A DNA stretch of 64,000 nt from Silvania hatchlandensis. GTDB taxonomy: Bacteria; Pseudomonadota; Gammaproteobacteria; Enterobacterales; Enterobacteriaceae. The stretch lies in NCBI RefSeq assembly GCF_025564065.1, contig NZ_JAMGZK010000035.1, positions 1-64,000 on the forward strand, written 5' to 3'. The notes below the pieces were generated by a model. That model searched no databases. It worked only from the letters and a program-made list of their open reading frames with translations, and had not been told where the DNA came from. Shown here in pieces: positions 23,494 to 34,750 of the stretch (positions are counted from its first letter, which is position 1; each line of letters starts with the position of its first letter). Both the position numbers and the translations under genes were made by a program.

Positions 23494-24378
23494 TTAGAAG
23501 TTGTAACCCACAACCAGGTAACCACCCCAGCCGGTAGAACGGACGTTGAAGTCACCTTTGCCGAAGTTCAGGCTCGCGTCGTCGTTCCACTGACCACCGT
23601 TGTGCCAGTAACGTGCCACAACAGAGTAGTGCCAGTGATCGTAGTTCAGCGCCAGGATGTGGCTGGAGGCGATGGAGTTGTTAGTGCGCGCTTTCTTACC
23701 GTCCAGGTCACGGAAATCGTCGTCGCCCAGGTCTGAACCCCAGTCAAAGTTGGTGAAGCCGATATAGCTCAGGTTACCGCCCCACAGGGAGGTGATCGGC
23801 ACAAAGTATTTCACTTTGAAACGGTAGCCATCCCACTCGTTTTCGTTTGCTGCGCCGTAGTTCTGCCACTGGTATTTCGCGTACACGTTCATCGACAGGC
23901 TCATTGGCAGGCCAGTATCGATGTCGGTACCCAGACCCATATACCAGGTGCTCTGACGACCGTCTTCGTTGCGGCCCATGTCGTAGATGTAGTTGTTAGC
24001 GATGTACCACTCTTTGAACGGACCGAAGCTCAGGTCAGCACCGGTCAGCTTGTCGATGGAGAAGCGCGGTTCGATCTCCATGAACAGTGGGGAGCCGTGG
24101 TTCCAGATACCCTTCGCGTCAGTGTTACCCCCGAAGAAGACTGGCGCATCCATGTAGCCATAGAAATCAAACCAGTCTTTCTTAGCGAAAGCTTCGTATT
24201 CCAGGTAGGTATCGTTACGGATCTGTGGTCCAAAGCGGGTGTGATAGCTGCCAACCACGTTGACGCTCTGGTGCCACCAGTCGGAGACATACTCTGGTTT
24301 ATCGTTTTCTGCTGCCTGCACAGCAAAAGTGGAGGAGAGTGCCAGTGCTGCACCGGCTGCCAGTAATGTTTTTTTCAT
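23494..24378 (-). CDS. tsx: Nucleoside-specific outer membrane channel Tsx
   Basis: Outer-membrane beta-barrel that takes up nucleosides and deoxynucleosides; in E. coli also a phage T6 and colicin K receptor. The 294 residues start with signal peptide [24 protein letters not shown] and end in VGYNF with a C-terminal Phe, as expected for BamA insertion. Length equals the family. In E. coli expression depends on CRP, CytR and DeoR. Confidence 0.97.
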   Translation of the reverse strand: MKKTLLAAGAALALSSTFAVQAAENDKPEYVSDWWHQSVNVVGSYHTRFGPQIRNDTYLEYEAFAKKDWFDFYGYMDAPVFFGGNTDAKGIWNHGSPLFMEIEPRFSIDKLTGADLSFGPFKEWYIANNYIYDMGRNEDGRQSTWYMGLGTDIDTGLPMSLSMNVYAKYQWQNYGAANENEWDGYRFKVKYFVPITSLWGGNLSYIGFTNFDWGSDLGDDDFRDLDGKKARTNNSIASSHILALNYDHWHYSVVARYWHNGGQWNDDASLNFGKGDFNVRSTGWGGYLVVGYNF

Positions 24379-24487
24379 AATGATGCCACTGATTTGAAAT
24401 CCCTAACGGGAGTGAAAAAGGCGCGAATTGCGTTTCTAAATATTTCGTGTTGCTGCGAGCCTATTATAGGAATCCCTGCTCACAAAA

Positions 24488-24507
24488 ATATGTGTTGTTT
24501 CACATAT
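24488..24507. promoter_or_regulatory. Inverted repeat in the tsx upstream region
   Basis: ATATGTG (24488-24494) and CACATAT (24501-24507) form a perfect 7-bp inverted repeat with a 6-nt spacer, about 110 bp upstream of the tsx start. It resembles half-sites for CRP but with a spacer 2 bp too short. The nearby 24525-24548 stretch is rich in GCGTT/GTTTGCG elements, as in CytR-controlled promoters. Role inferred only. Confidence 0.4.
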
Positions 24508-24639
24508 CTCTCATATACGTAATCGATTGCGTTCACGTTTGCGTATTTTAACGGAGCGGATTGTAATGGCAAACATTCATGTTGCCAATCATTACGGCGA
24601 AAGGGAGGAGCGGAACGCGAAACACGTTCCGCAGGGGGA

Positions 24640-25179
24640 TTATTGCGCGACGGGCTGAATATCGTGAATGCGGACAAACCCGAGCTGGTCCGGGGTGATA
24701 CCGTTTAGCTGGAGCGGAATATCGACATCGCTCGGCGCCAGCACGCTGGCCGGAGCGTTAATCAGCTGGGTCTGGACATTCACCTCCTGGAAGCTATCGG
24801 TCGTACCCTGAATCTGGCCCCACTCTACGGTAGCGCTAAATGCCGGCAGCGGATCGTTCGATTCCCCCTGAATGCGCAGGGTCGCGCGGGTGCCATCGCT
24901 ATTGGGCGCCACGTTGACCAGCGACATACGCAAGGTGCCAATCTGGCTGTTCAGACGAGCAGGGGTATTCGAGCCAGGCAGCAGATACACCCCGCTGGTG
25001 GATTTAACGTTCAGCGCGTTCTGTTGGGTGATTTTTACGGTTTCCTGATTGAGCTTACTCATGGTCGCATTCAGCGAGCTGACGCTCTGGTTCATCTGGC
25101 GCACTTCACTTTGCTGGGCGCAGGCGCTCAGGCTAAAGAGGCTTCCCACCAGCAGTATTCTTAGGTAACGTCTTGTCAT
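24640..25179 (-). CDS. yajI: Lipoprotein YajI (DUF3251 family)
   Basis: A 179-residue lipoprotein: MTRRYLRILLVGSLFSLSAC carries a lipobox ending at Cys20. The start at 25179 is chosen because it gives a proper signal sequence; an in-frame upstream start adds residues before it. Function unknown. The mature part begins with a short Gln/Asn/Ser-rich helix that could form a coiled coil, followed by a beta-rich domain. It lies between tsx and nrdR as in E. coli. Confidence 0.88.
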   Translation of the reverse strand: MTRRYLRILLVGSLFSLSACAQQSEVRQMNQSVSSLNATMSKLNQETVKITQQNALNVKSTSGVYLLPGSNTPARLNSQIGTLRMSLVNVAPNSDGTRATLRIQGESNDPLPAFSATVEWGQIQGTTDSFQEVNVQTQLINAPASVLAPSDVDIPLQLNGITPDQLGFVRIHDIQPVAQ

Positions 25180-25320
25180 GGTGATTATTTCCCTGAGATA
25201 ACGGATTCTGCTAAGGGTAGTCAACGTCGCGGGCTCGGGTATAGATCCTTTATCCCAAAAACGCGTCTTCTTTGTTGTCAGCCCAGTTCAGGGTAAAATA
25301 GAGTTCAGTCAACCCGATAG

Positions 25321-25782
<462 letters not shown>

Positions 25783-25786
25783 GCGC

Positions 25787-26890
25787 ATGCAGGATGAGAT
25801 TTACATGGCGCGAGCGCTCAAGCTGGCGCAACGCGGACGTTTCACCACCCATCCCAACCCCAATGTCGGCTGTGTGATTGTTAACGATGGCCAGATTGTC
25901 GGCGAAGGTTTTCACTACCGTGCCGGCGAGCCGCATGCAGAAGTGCATGCCCTGCGCATGGCGGGCGAGAAAGCCCGAGGCGCAACCGCTTATGTGACGC
26001 TGGAACCTTGCAGCCATCACGGGCGTACGCCGCCGTGCTGCGACGCGCTGATCGCCGCCGGAGTATCACGCGTTGTCGCCGCCATGCAGGATCCCAACCC
26101 GCAGGTTGCCGGGCGCGGTCTTTATCGCCTGCAGCAGGCGGGCATTGAGGTCAGCCACGGGCTGATGATGAGCGAAGCAGAACGCCTGAATAAAGGCTTC
26201 CTCAAGCGGATGCGGACCGGTTTCCCCTATATTCAGCTAAAGATGGGCGCCTCGCTCGATGGCCGCACGGCGATGGCCAGCGGCGAAAGCCAGTGGATTA
26301 CCTCCCCGCAGGCAAGGCGCGATGTGCAACGTCTGCGTGCGCAAAGTCATGCTATTCTCACCAGCCATGCCACCGTGCTGGCAGACGATCCTGCCCTTAC
26401 CGTGCGCTGGGATGAGCTGAATGCTGACACCCAGGCGCTCTACCCGCAGGAGAACGTCCGTCAGCCGCTGCGTATTGTGGTGGATCGTCAGAATAGCGTA
26501 ACGCCCGCGCATCGGATCGTGCAGCAGCCGGGCGAGACCTGGTTTGCCCGCACTCAGGAAGACGATCGCAGCTGGCCGGAAGGGGTACGCAGCATTATGG
26601 TGCCGGAGCACAACGGTCACCTGGATTTAGTGGTGCTGATGATGCTGCTGGGCAAACAGCAGGTTAACAGTATCTGGGTCGAAGCGGGCCCGACGCTGGC
26701 TGGCGCATTGATACAGGCTGGATTGGTGGATGAACTGATTGTCTATCTGGCGCCTAAACTGTTAGGCAGCGACGCACGCGGCTTGTGCAGCCTGCCAGGG
26801 CTTGAAAAACTGGCTGATGCCCCGGCATTTAACTTTAGCGAGGTCCGGTCGGTTGGGCCGGATCTGTGCCTGCATTTGACTAACGCGTAA
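25787..26890 (+). CDS. ribD: Bifunctional diaminohydroxyphosphoribosylaminopyrimidine deaminase/reductase RibD
   Basis: Carries out the second and third steps of riboflavin synthesis. The start MQDEIYMARALK at 25787 gives the family length of 367 residues; an earlier in-frame start would overlap nrdR. The N-terminal deaminase domain has the zinc motif HAEVHAL ... EPCSHHGRTPPC; the C-terminal reductase spans about 145-367 (KMGASLDGRTA). It is directly behind nrdR. Confidence 0.97.
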   Translation: MQDEIYMARALKLAQRGRFTTHPNPNVGCVIVNDGQIVGEGFHYRAGEPHAEVHALRMAGEKARGATAYVTLEPCSHHGRTPPCCDALIAAGVSRVVAAMQDPNPQVAGRGLYRLQQAGIEVSHGLMMSEAERLNKGFLKRMRTGFPYIQLKMGASLDGRTAMASGESQWITSPQARRDVQRLRAQSHAILTSHATVLADDPALTVRWDELNADTQALYPQENVRQPLRIVVDRQNSVTPAHRIVQQPGETWFARTQEDDRSWPEGVRSIMVPEHNGHLDLVVLMMLLGKQQVNSIWVEAGPTLAGALIQAGLVDELIVYLAPKLLGSDARGLCSLPGLEKLADAPAFNFSEVRSVGPDLCLHLTNA

Positions 26891-26977
26891 CGGCTTTTGA
26901 ATTTCGGAAGCAGTGCGCAAAGTATTATGATAAAATCCGCCCCCCTGCGGGGCCAAATGAACCCGTAAAGGAAGAGT

Positions 26978-27448
26978 ATGAACATTATTGAAGCTGCTGT
27001 TGCTACCCCAGACGCTCGCGTCGCCATCACCATTGCGCGTTTCAACAACTTCATCAACGACAGCCTGCTGGATGGTGCGATTGACGCCCTGAAACGTATC
27101 GGCCAGGTGAAAGACGAAAACATTACCGTTGTCTGGGTTCCAGGTGCTTACGAACTGCCACTGGCAGCGGGCGCACTGGCGAAAACTGGCAAATACGATG
27201 CGGTAATCGCGCTGGGTACCGTTATTCGTGGCGGCACGGCACACTTTGAATATGTTGCAGGTGGTGCAAGCAACGGTCTGTTGCACGTCGCGCAGGAAGC
27301 TGAAATTCCTGTCGCTTTTGGCGTACTCACCACTGAAAGTATTGAACAAGCTATCGAACGCGCTGGCACTAAAGCCGGTAACAAAGGTGCAGAAGCTGCA
27401 CTGACCGCGCTTGAAATGATCAATGTATTGAAAGCCATCAAGGCCTGA
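26978..27448 (+). CDS. ribE: 6,7-dimethyl-8-ribityllumazine synthase RibE (RibH)
   Basis: Condenses the pyrimidine and butanone-phosphate precursors into lumazine, the penultimate riboflavin step. The 156 residues contain the substrate motifs [23 protein letters not shown] and a conserved His for proton transfer. It lies 87 bp after ribD and 21 bp before nusB. E. coli nomenclature ribE equals ribH elsewhere. Confidence 0.97.
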   Translation: MNIIEAAVATPDARVAITIARFNNFINDSLLDGAIDALKRIGQVKDENITVVWVPGAYELPLAAGALAKTGKYDAVIALGTVIRGGTAHFEYVAGGASNGLLHVAQEAEIPVAFGVLTTESIEQAIERAGTKAGNKGAEAALTALEMINVLKAIKA

Positions 27449-27469
27449 TTTTTTTGTAAGGGGAATTCC

Positions 27470-27889
27470 GTGAAACCTGCTGCTCGTCGCCGCGCCCGTG
27501 AATGTGCCGTTCAGGCACTTTACTCCTGGCAGTTGTCCCAGAACGACATCTCTGATGTTGAATACCAGTTCCTGGCGGAACAAGACGTCAAAGACGTTGA
27601 CGTCGTGTACTTCCGTGAACTGCTGTCGGGAGTGGCGACTAATAGCGCGTATCTCGACGGTCTGATGAAGCCGTACCTGTCCCGCCTGCTCGAAGAGCTG
27701 GGTCAGGTTGAAAAAGCGGTGCTGCGCATTGCGCTGTTTGAGCTGGCTAAACGTGACGATGTGCCGTACAAAGTGGCCATCAACGAAGCTATCGAACTGG
27801 CGAAAACCTTCGGTGCGGAAGACAGCCACAAATTTGTTAACGGCGTACTGGATAAAGCTGCACCTGCAATCCGTCCCCGCAAAAAGTGA
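27470..27889 (+). CDS. nusB: Transcription antitermination protein NusB
   Basis: Binds boxA RNA with NusE (S10) in rRNA antitermination. The GTG start gives 139 residues, the E. coli length, beginning [21 protein letters not shown] with the Arg-rich RNA-binding N terminus and the [19 protein letters not shown]-terminal helix motif. Follows ribE in the riboflavin group and has a hairpin after its stop. Confidence 0.97.
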   Translation: MKPAARRRARECAVQALYSWQLSQNDISDVEYQFLAEQDVKDVDVVYFRELLSGVATNSAYLDGLMKPYLSRLLEELGQVEKAVLRIALFELAKRDDVPYKVAINEAIELAKTFGAEDSHKFVNGVLDKAAPAIRPRKK

Positions 27890-27896
27890 TCCCTAA

Positions 27897-27946
27897 GCCG
27901 GAGTGCTGCATTACCCCATGGGGTGGTGCGGGCTCCGGTTTTTTTT
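27897..27946 (+). terminator. nusB-thiL intergenic terminator
   Basis: CCGGAG (27898-27903) pairs with CTCCGG (27933-27938) around an inner palindrome CCCCATGGGG (27916-27925), followed by eight T. It probably attenuates read-through into thiL. Confidence 0.7.
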
Positions 27947-27970
27947 ATTTTCTTTGCTGAGGCATAACGT

Positions 27971-28942
27971 ATGGCATGCGGCGAATTTTCCCTGATTGCC
28001 CGTTATTTTGACCGCGTCAGAAGCGCGCGTCTCGATGTGGAAACCGGCATCGGCGATGACTGTGCTCTGCTGAATGTCCCCGAAAAACAGACCCTGGCCA
28101 TCAGCACCGACACCCTGGTGTGCGGTCGTCATTTCCTGGCGGATATCGATCCTGCCGATCTGGCGTATAAAGCGCTGGCGGTGAACGTCAGCGATTTGGC
28201 CGCGATGGGTGCCGATCCGGCGTGGTTAACGCTGGCATTGACCCTGCCGGAAGTGGACGAAAGCTGGCTGGCTGCCTTCAGCGACGCGTTGTTTGAACAG
28301 CTCAACTACTACGATATGCAGCTGATCGGAGGCGATACCACCGCCGGGCCGCTGTCAATGACGCTGGCGATCCACGGCTATGTGCCGGTGGGCCGCGCCC
28401 TGAAACGCTCAGGTGCCAAACCGGGGGACTGGATCTACGTGACCGGTACACCGGGCGATAGCGCGGCAGGGCTGGCGCTGTTGCAGGAGAAACTGGTGGT
28501 GGATGATGCGGATGACGCCGCTTATCTGCGAAAACGCCATCTGCGTCCGACGCCGCGTATTCTGCATGGCCAGGCGCTGCGCGAACGTGCCAGTGCGGCT
28601 ATCGATCTCTCGGATGGCCTGATTTCCGATCTCGGCCATATTCTGAAGGCCAGCGGCGTGGGCGCCCGGGTTGATCTGGATACGTTCCCACTGTCTGAAG
28701 CATTACTCCGACACGTTGAGCCCGAACAGGCTCTGCGCTGGGCGCTGTCCGGCGGCGAAGATTATGAGCTGTGCTTTACTGTGCCCGAGCTTAATCGCGG
28801 TACGCTGGATGTGGCATTAGCGCACTTAGGCGCGCGTTTCACCTGCATCGGGCAGATCCTGCCCGAAAGCGAAGGTATGCAGTTTGTGCAAAACGGCTTG
28901 CCGGTAAAACTCGACTGGAAAGGGTACGATCACTTCGCGTAA
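27971..28942 (+). CDS. thiL: Thiamine-monophosphate kinase ThiL
   Basis: Phosphorylates thiamine phosphate to the active cofactor thiamine diphosphate. The 323 residues start [15 protein letters not shown] and show the ATP/Mg motifs [21 protein letters not shown] and [10 protein letters not shown]. The protein ends at DHFA, two residues before the E. coli end. In E. coli pgpA overlaps the end of thiL; here the downstream DNA is only a REP element and no pgpA exists before yajO. Confidence 0.96.
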   Translation: MACGEFSLIARYFDRVRSARLDVETGIGDDCALLNVPEKQTLAISTDTLVCGRHFLADIDPADLAYKALAVNVSDLAAMGADPAWLTLALTLPEVDESWLAAFSDALFEQLNYYDMQLIGGDTTAGPLSMTLAIHGYVPVGRALKRSGAKPGDWIYVTGTPGDSAAGLALLQEKLVVDDADDAAYLRKRHLRPTPRILHGQALRERASAAIDLSDGLISDLGHILKASGVGARVDLDTFPLSEALLRHVEPEQALRWALSGGEDYELCFTVPELNRGTLDVALAHLGARFTCIGQILPESEGMQFVQNGLPVKLDWKGYDHFA

Positions 28943-28959
28943 TGTTGTGCTGGTTTATC

Positions 28960-28990
28960 GCCCGGTGGCGCTGTGCTTACCGGGCCTACG
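28960..28990. repeat. REP unit at the site of the missing pgpA
   Basis: GCCCGGTGGCGC (28960-28971) and TTACCGGGCCTACGG (28977-28991) form one REP unit, the same sequence type as the BIME at 15221-15309. It fills almost all of the 53 bp between thiL and the convergent yajO. Confidence 0.8.
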
Positions 28991-28995
28991 GCTTA

Positions 28996-29970
28996 TTATT
29001 TAAAACCCACGACAGGGTGCTGCCGGTACGGCGTTTCCAGCTCGGCAATCTGCTCTGGGGTGAGGGTTAAATCTACCGCGTTCATCAACTCGTCCAGCTG
29101 CTCTTCGCGCGAGGCGCCAATAATCGGGGCGGCAACACCGCGTTTGCTCAGCACCCATGCCAGCGCCACCTGCGCGCGCGTGACGTCCAGTTCGTCGGCG
29201 ATGGCCGTTAAGCGCTCGGCAATTTGCGCATTGTTCGCTTCGGTTTCGTCATACAGCGTTTTGCCAAACTCATCGGATACCGAACGGGCGGTGGTTTCAC
29301 CCCATGGGCGGGTTAAACGCCCGCGCGCCAGCGGACTCCAGGGGATCACCGCCACGCCGTGCTGATAGCAGAGGGGCAACATCTCGCGCTCTTCTTCCCG
29401 ATAGATAAGGTTGTAGTGATCCTGCATGGTGACAAACGGCGCCCAGTCGTTCTGGGCCTGTAGCGCCAGCGCCTCGGCAAACTGGGCTGCATGCATCGAT
29501 GAGGCACCGATATAGCGCGCTTTCCCCGCTTTGACCACCTCATTCAGCGCGTCCAGGGTCTCTTCGATCGGGGTGTTGTAGTCCCAACGGTGGATCTGCA
29601 GCAGATCGACATAATCCATATTCAGGCGTTGCAGGCTATCGTCGATAGAGCGCAGGATCTGCGCCCGGGAGAGGCCTTCCGGCAGGTCGCCCACCTGGTG
29701 ATAGACCTTGGTGGCGACCACGACGTCTTCCCGGCGGGCGAAATCGCGCAGCGCGCGGCCAACGATCTCCTCGCTGCTGCCGTCGGAATAGCTGTTGGCG
29801 GTATCAAAGAAGTTAATTCCGCCATCGAGGGCGTGCTTGATGATCAGGCGACTGCTCTCTTCAGGCAAGGTCCAGGCGTGCTTACCCCGATCCGGTTCGC
29901 CAAAGGTCATACAACCCAGACATAAACGGGAAACCTTAAGATCTGTTTTTCCTAATGTATTGTATTGCAT
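28996..29970 (-). CDS. yajO: Aldo/keto reductase YajO
   Basis: NADP-dependent aldo/keto reductase; E. coli YajO has been linked to 1-deoxyxylulose metabolism and thiamine synthesis. The 324 residues begin MQYNTLGKTDLKVSRLCLG and contain the catalytic Asp and Tyr in INFFDTANSYSDGSSE, a Lys in VVATKVYH and the His in LLQIHRWDY. It lies upstream-adjacent to dxs on the same strand and is convergent to thiL. Confidence 0.94.
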   Translation of the reverse strand: MQYNTLGKTDLKVSRLCLGCMTFGEPDRGKHAWTLPEESSRLIIKHALDGGINFFDTANSYSDGSSEEIVGRALRDFARREDVVVATKVYHQVGDLPEGLSRAQILRSIDDSLQRLNMDYVDLLQIHRWDYNTPIEETLDALNEVVKAGKARYIGASSMHAAQFAEALALQAQNDWAPFVTMQDHYNLIYREEEREMLPLCYQHGVAVIPWSPLARGRLTRPWGETTARSVSDEFGKTLYDETEANNAQIAERLTAIADELDVTRAQVALAWVLSKRGVAAPIIGASREEQLDELMNAVDLTLTPEQIAELETPYRQHPVVGFK

Positions 29971-30035
29971 GGTTCCACTCCTGCTGATTGCTTAAAACAG
30001 TACCTTAAGCATAGCAGGAGCAGAAAGGGGAGGGA

Positions 30036-31898
30036 TTACATCAGCCAGGCGGCGATACGCGCTTCGATGCCGGCGGCATCAAGTCCGATTTCGGCGCGGG
30101 CTTCATCCTGCGTGCCCTGCGGAATAAAGCGATCCGGCAGGCCGAGATTGAGCACCGGTACAGGCTTGCGGTTGGCCATCAATACTTCGTTCACGCCGCT
30201 GCCAGCACCGCCCATGATGGCATTCTCTTCGAGAGTGATCAGGGCATCGTGTCGCGCCGCCATCTCCAGAATCAACGTCTCATCCAGCGGTTTGACAAAG
30301 CGCATATCCACCAGCGTGGCGTTGAGGGATTCCGCGACTTGTGCCGCTTCCGGCATCAGCGTCCCGAAGTTCAGGATCGCCAGCTTTTCGCCTTCACGTT
30401 TAATAACCGCTTTGCCAATCGGCAGTTGTTGCAGCGGTTCCAGCGTCACGCCGACTGCATTCCCGCGCGGATAGCGCACCGCTGTCGGGCCGTCCTGATA
30501 GTGATAGCCGGTGAACAGCATCTGACGGCATTCGTTCTCGTCGCTCGGCGTCATCACCACCATATCCGGGATACAGCGCAAGTAGGAGAGATCAAACGCC
30601 CCCTGATGGGTCTGGCCGTCGGCCCCGACAATACCTGCCCGGTCAATGGCAAACAGCACCGGTAATTTCTGGATGGCGACGTCGTGGATCACCTGATCGT
30701 AAGCGCGCTGCAGGAAGGTGGAGTAGATCGCCACCACCGGCTTATAGCCGCCAATCGCCAGACCTGCGGCGAAGGTCACCGCATGCTGCTCGGCAATCGC
30801 CACGTCAAAATATTGCGTCGGGTATTTTTTGGAAAACTCGACCATCCCGGAGCCTTCGCGCATCGCCGGGGTCACGGCCATCAGCTTGCTGTCTTTGGCG
30901 GCGGTTTCACACAGCCAGTCGCCGAATATCTTCGAATAGCTCGGCATGCCGCCGCTGCTTTTTGGCAGACAGCCGCTGGTCGGATCGAATTTTGGTACCG
31001 CGTGGAAGGTGATTGGATCTTTTTCTGCCGGTTCGTAGCCCCGGCCTTTTTTGGTCATGATGTGCAGGAACTGCGGGCCTTTCAGGTCGCGCATGTTTTT
31101 CAGCGTGGTGACCAGCCCCAGAACGTCGTGACCGTCTACCGGGCCGATGTAGTTAAAGCCCAGCTCTTCGAACAGCGTACCGGGTACGACCATCCCTTTG
31201 ATGTGCTCTTCGGTGCGCTTAAGCAGCTCTTTGATCGGCGGAACGCCGGAAAAGACCTTTTTGCCGCCTTCGCGCAGGGTGGAATAGAGCTTGCCGGACA
31301 GTAGCTGCGCCAGGTGGTTATTCAGCGCACCGACGTTTTCGGAAATCGACATCTCGTTGTCATTGAGGACCACCAGCATGTCCGGTTTGATATCCCCGGC
31401 GTGGTTCATCGCTTCAAACGCCATTCCGGCGGTGATGGCACCATCGCCAATCACGCTGACGGTGCGGCGCTGTTTGCCCTCTTTCGCGGCCGCCACGGCA
31501 ATCCCGATCCCGGCAGAAATAGAGGTAGAGGAGTGACCGACGCTCAGCACGTCGTACTCGCTCTCGCCGCGCCATGGGAACGGGTGCAGGCCGCCTTTCT
31601 GGCGAATAGTGCCAATTTTATCCCGACGACCGGTGAGAATTTTGTGCGGATATGCCTGATGGCCCACGTCCCAGATCAGCTGATCGAACGGGGTATTGTA
31701 GACATAGTGCAGCGCCACGGTGAGCTCCACCGTGCCAAGCCCGGAGGCGAAATGGCCACTGGAACGGCTTACGCTGTCGAGCAGATAGCGACGCAGTTCG
31801 TCGCACAGCTTCGGCAGACTCTCTTTCGGCAACAGACGTAACTCCTGGGTGGAGTCAACCAACGCCAGCGTCGGGTATTTGGCAATATCAAAACTCAT
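30036..31898 (-). CDS. dxs: 1-deoxy-D-xylulose-5-phosphate synthase Dxs
   Basis: Thiamine-diphosphate enzyme that condenses pyruvate and glyceraldehyde 3-phosphate, the first step of the MEP isoprenoid pathway. The ATG at 31898 ([14 protein letters not shown]) gives 620 residues, the E. coli length; a TTG one codon upstream is rejected. Motifs are the catalytic His in [11 protein letters not shown], the ThDP motif [18 protein letters not shown] and the transketolase-type [14 protein letters not shown]. ispA lies upstream, 24 bp away, in the xseB-ispA-dxs operon. Confidence 0.97.
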   Translation of the reverse strand: MSFDIAKYPTLALVDSTQELRLLPKESLPKLCDELRRYLLDSVSRSSGHFASGLGTVELTVALHYVYNTPFDQLIWDVGHQAYPHKILTGRRDKIGTIRQKGGLHPFPWRGESEYDVLSVGHSSTSISAGIGIAVAAAKEGKQRRTVSVIGDGAITAGMAFEAMNHAGDIKPDMLVVLNDNEMSISENVGALNNHLAQLLSGKLYSTLREGGKKVFSGVPPIKELLKRTEEHIKGMVVPGTLFEELGFNYIGPVDGHDVLGLVTTLKNMRDLKGPQFLHIMTKKGRGYEPAEKDPITFHAVPKFDPTSGCLPKSSGGMPSYSKIFGDWLCETAAKDSKLMAVTPAMREGSGMVEFSKKYPTQYFDVAIAEQHAVTFAAGLAIGGYKPVVAIYSTFLQRAYDQVIHDVAIQKLPVLFAIDRAGIVGADGQTHQGAFDLSYLRCIPDMVVMTPSDENECRQMLFTGYHYQDGPTAVRYPRGNAVGVTLEPLQQLPIGKAVIKREGEKLAILNFGTLMPEAAQVAESLNATLVDMRFVKPLDETLILEMAARHDALITLEENAIMGGAGSGVNEVLMANRKPVPVLNLGLPDRFIPQGTQDEARAEIGLDAAGIEARIAAWLM

Positions 31899-31922
31899 CA
31901 AAGGCTCATCGAGATTGTATGT

Positions 31923-32822
31923 TTATTTATCACGCTGGATTATATAGTCCGCTAGCGCTTCCAGTGCCGAGGTGTCCAGTGACTGCGCGGCCAGTAGGTC
32001 TAGCGACTGGCGGGCATCATTAATCAGGTCCCGGGCTTTTTGTTGGGCTTGCTCAAGGCCCAGTAGGGCGGGATAGGTACTTTTACCAAGCTGCTGATCG
32101 GCACCCTGACGTTTCCCCAATGTTGCAGTATCGCCCACGACATCCAGAATGTCATCCTGAACCTGGAATGCTAAACCGATACTCTGTGCGTAGCGATCCA
32201 GAATCGGCAGGGCCTGACGCCCGCGCTCGCCCGCGCTCAGCGCACCTAACCGCACAGCCGCCTGAATCAGCGCGCCGGTTTTATGGCGATGAATGCGCTC
32301 AAGCTGTTCCAGATTAACCTGACGGCCTTCGGCCTCCAGATCCAGCGCCTGACCACCACACATGCCAGCCACGCCGCTGGCGTTAGCCAGCTCTGACACC
32401 ATCGCCAGACGATCCCGGTCCGCTACCTCAACCATTGGGGCATCGCTCAGAATCGAAAAGGCCAGCGTCTGTAGCGCGTCGCCTGCCAGGATCGCGTTCG
32501 CTTCACCAAATTTGATGTGGCAGGTCGGCTGGCCGCGGCGCAGATCGTCATCGTCCATCGCTGGTAAATCATCGTGGATCAGCGAGTAGGCGTGAATACA
32601 TTCAACCGCTGCTGCCGGGGCATCCAGCGTGTCATCGCTGATACCGAACATTCTGCCGGTGGCATACACTAAAAACGGGCGCAGGCGTTTGCCGCCTAAC
32701 AGTGCGCCATAGTGCATGGCCTCAACCAGTGGAGTGTTCTGAAAAGGCTGCGGGTCGATAAACCGGCGCAACGCATCGTTAGCACGCTCAACGCACGCCT
32801 GAAGCTGGTTCGGGAAATCCAT
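31923..32822 (-). CDS. ispA: Farnesyl diphosphate synthase IspA
   Basis: Joins isopentenyl diphosphate units to geranyl and farnesyl diphosphate. The 299 residues contain the first Asp-rich motif DDLPAMDDDDLRRG and the second DDILDVVGD, with the usual KTGALI between them. It starts exactly where xseB stops (no gap), which indicates coupling, and precedes dxs. Confidence 0.97.
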   Translation of the reverse strand: MDFPNQLQACVERANDALRRFIDPQPFQNTPLVEAMHYGALLGGKRLRPFLVYATGRMFGISDDTLDAPAAAVECIHAYSLIHDDLPAMDDDDLRRGQPTCHIKFGEANAILAGDALQTLAFSILSDAPMVEVADRDRLAMVSELANASGVAGMCGGQALDLEAEGRQVNLEQLERIHRHKTGALIQAAVRLGALSAGERGRQALPILDRYAQSIGLAFQVQDDILDVVGDTATLGKRQGADQQLGKSTYPALLGLEQAQQKARDLINDARQSLDLLAAQSLDTSALEALADYIIQRDK

Positions 32823-33065
32823 TTACTCGGCGTCCGGCGTGAAGGGGGTCGGGGTAGCATCTTCGTTATCGGAGAGCAGGATCTGCACGCGCTGTTCTGC
32901 CTGCTGCAGCTTAACCTGGCCCTGACGTGCAAGCTGCACGCCGCGTTCGAACTCATTAAGCGCCTCTTCTAACGGCAGGTCGCCGCTTTCCAGACGGGTA
33001 ACGATTTGCTCCAGTTCACTCAGCGCAGTTTCGAAACTGGCAGGTGCATCGTTTTTCTTCGGCAT
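32823..33065 (-). CDS. xseB: Exodeoxyribonuclease VII small subunit XseB
   Basis: Small helical subunit that binds XseA to form exonuclease VII. The 80 residues ([32 protein letters not shown]) match the family closely. First gene of the xseB-ispA-dxs operon and divergent from thiI, with about 200 bp between starts. Confidence 0.97.
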   Translation of the reverse strand: MPKKNDAPASFETALSELEQIVTRLESGDLPLEEALNEFERGVQLARQGQVKLQQAEQRVQILLSDNEDATPTPFTPDAE

Positions 33066-33263
33066 AGTGAATTTTTGACTCTCAGTTTTTTATCCCTGAC
33101 ATGGTATCGGACTCAGGGTAATTATCAAATAACGCGCAATATGCACAGGCGCTTCGCGATGGTGGTATACTTGCGGGCCTGGATGCAGCCTGGTGGATAT
33201 GCAGGCTGCTGTACTCTCTTCCATCACAAGCCTTTACCGGCTTGCCAACGAAATATTGCCGCC

Positions 33264-34712
33264 ATGAAGTTTATCATTAAATTGTTCCCGGAAATCACTA
33301 TCAAAAGCCAATCTGTGCGTTTGCGCTTTATTAAAATATTGACCGGTAACATTCGTAACGTCTTAAAAGAATATGAAGAAACCCTCGCGATTGTTCGCCA
33401 TTGGGATCACATTGAAGTTCGCGCCAAAGATGAAAGCCAGCGTCTCGACATCCGCGACGCGCTGACGCGCATTCCAGGGATCCACCACATTCTGGATGTC
33501 GAAGATGTGCCGTTCACCTCGCTTCACGATATTTTCGAAAAAGTGCTGGTGCAGTTTCGCCCTGAAGTTGAAGGTAAATCTTTCTGCGTACGTGTTAAAC
33601 GTCGTGGAAAGCATGAGTTCACCTCAATCGAAGCCGAACGCTATATTGGCGGCGGTTTGAATCAGCATATTGAGTCTGCACGCGTGAAGCTGACGCGTCC
33701 GGACGTGACGGTGAATCTCGAAATCGAAAACGATCGTCTGCTGCTGGTTAATGGCCGCTATGAGGGCATTGGCGGGTATCCGATCGGGACGCAGGAAGAC
33801 GTGCTGTCACTGATCTCCGGCGGTTTCGACTCCGGCGTCTCCAGCTATATGCTGATGCGTCGCGGCTGTCGCGTGCATTACTGCTTCTTTAACCTGGGCG
33901 GTGCCGCGCATGAAATCGGCGTTCGTCAGGTGGCACATTACCTGTGGAAACGTTTTGGCAGCTCCCACCGCGTGCGTTTTGTCGCCGTTAACTTCGAACC
34001 CGTGGTCGGCGAAATCCTCGAAAAAGTGGAAGACGGCCAGATGGGCGTGGTGCTCAAGCGCATGATGGTGCGTGCCGCCTCCCAGGTGGCTGAGCGCTAC
34101 GGCGTGCAGGCGCTGGTAACCGGCGAAGCGCTGGGCCAGGTTTCCAGCCAGACGCTGACCAACCTGCGCCTTATCGACAACGTGTCTGATACCTTGATCC
34201 TACGTCCTCTGATCTCTCACGATAAAGAGCACATCATCGATCTTGCGCGTGAGATCGGCACCGCCGATTTTGCCCGTACCATGCCGGAATACTGCGGTGT
34301 GATTTCGAAAAGCCCAACCGTCAAAGCGGTGAAGGGGAAGATTGAAGCCGAAGAACTGAATTTCGATTTCGGTATCCTGGATAAAGTGGTCGCTGAGGCG
34401 TCCAATATCGATATCCGTGAAATCGCCCAGCAGACCGCGCAGGACGTGGTGGAAGTTGAAACCGTAACCGGTTTTGGCCCGGACGATGTGCTGCTGGATA
34501 TTCGCTCCAGTGATGAGCAGGACGCAAATCCATTTACGCCGGAAGGCGTTGAAGTGACTTCGCTGCCGTTCTATAAGCTGAGCACGAAGTTTGGCGATCT
34601 GGATAAGAGCAAAACGTATCTGCTGTGGTGCGAGCGCGGCGTGATGAGCCGCCTGCAGGCGCTCTATCTGCGCGAGCAGGGCTTTACCAATGTGAAGGTG
34701 TATCGCCCGTAG
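33264..34712 (+). CDS. thiI: tRNA 4-thiouridine synthase / thiazole sulfur carrier ThiI
   Basis: Makes s4U8 in tRNA and supplies sulfur for the thiamine thiazole. The start [15 protein letters not shown] at 33264 gives the family length of 482 residues; a longer in-frame opening from 33006 would cross the divergent promoter and overlap xseB. Domains are a ferredoxin-like/THUMP N-terminal half, the PP-loop [10 protein letters not shown] near 180-190, and a C-terminal rhodanese domain with the active Cys in [10 protein letters not shown]. Confidence 0.97.
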   Translation: MKFIIKLFPEITIKSQSVRLRFIKILTGNIRNVLKEYEETLAIVRHWDHIEVRAKDESQRLDIRDALTRIPGIHHILDVEDVPFTSLHDIFEKVLVQFRPEVEGKSFCVRVKRRGKHEFTSIEAERYIGGGLNQHIESARVKLTRPDVTVNLEIENDRLLLVNGRYEGIGGYPIGTQEDVLSLISGGFDSGVSSYMLMRRGCRVHYCFFNLGGAAHEIGVRQVAHYLWKRFGSSHRVRFVAVNFEPVVGEILEKVEDGQMGVVLKRMMVRAASQVAERYGVQALVTGEALGQVSSQTLTNLRLIDNVSDTLILRPLISHDKEHIIDLAREIGTADFARTMPEYCGVISKSPTVKAVKGKIEAEELNFDFGILDKVVAEASNIDIREIAQQTAQDVVEVETVTGFGPDDVLLDIRSSDEQDANPFTPEGVEVTSLPFYKLSTKFGDLDKSKTYLLWCERGVMSRLQALYLREQGFTNVKVYRP

Positions 34713-34719
34713 CCGTGAT

Positions 34720-34745
34720 GCCCGGCAAGCGCAGTGCCGCCGGGC
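34720..34745. repeat. REP-like hairpin between thiI and yajL
   Basis: GCCCGGC (34720-34726) pairs with GCCGGGC (34739-34745) across a 12-nt loop. It lies between convergent genes and could stabilise or end both transcripts. Confidence 0.65.
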
Positions 34746-34750
34746 AATTT

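Noticed and set aside
24488..24507. Classical CRP site upstream of tsx
   Set aside because: The inverted repeat has a spacer of 6 between TGTG and CACA, not 8; kept only as an unassigned inverted repeat.
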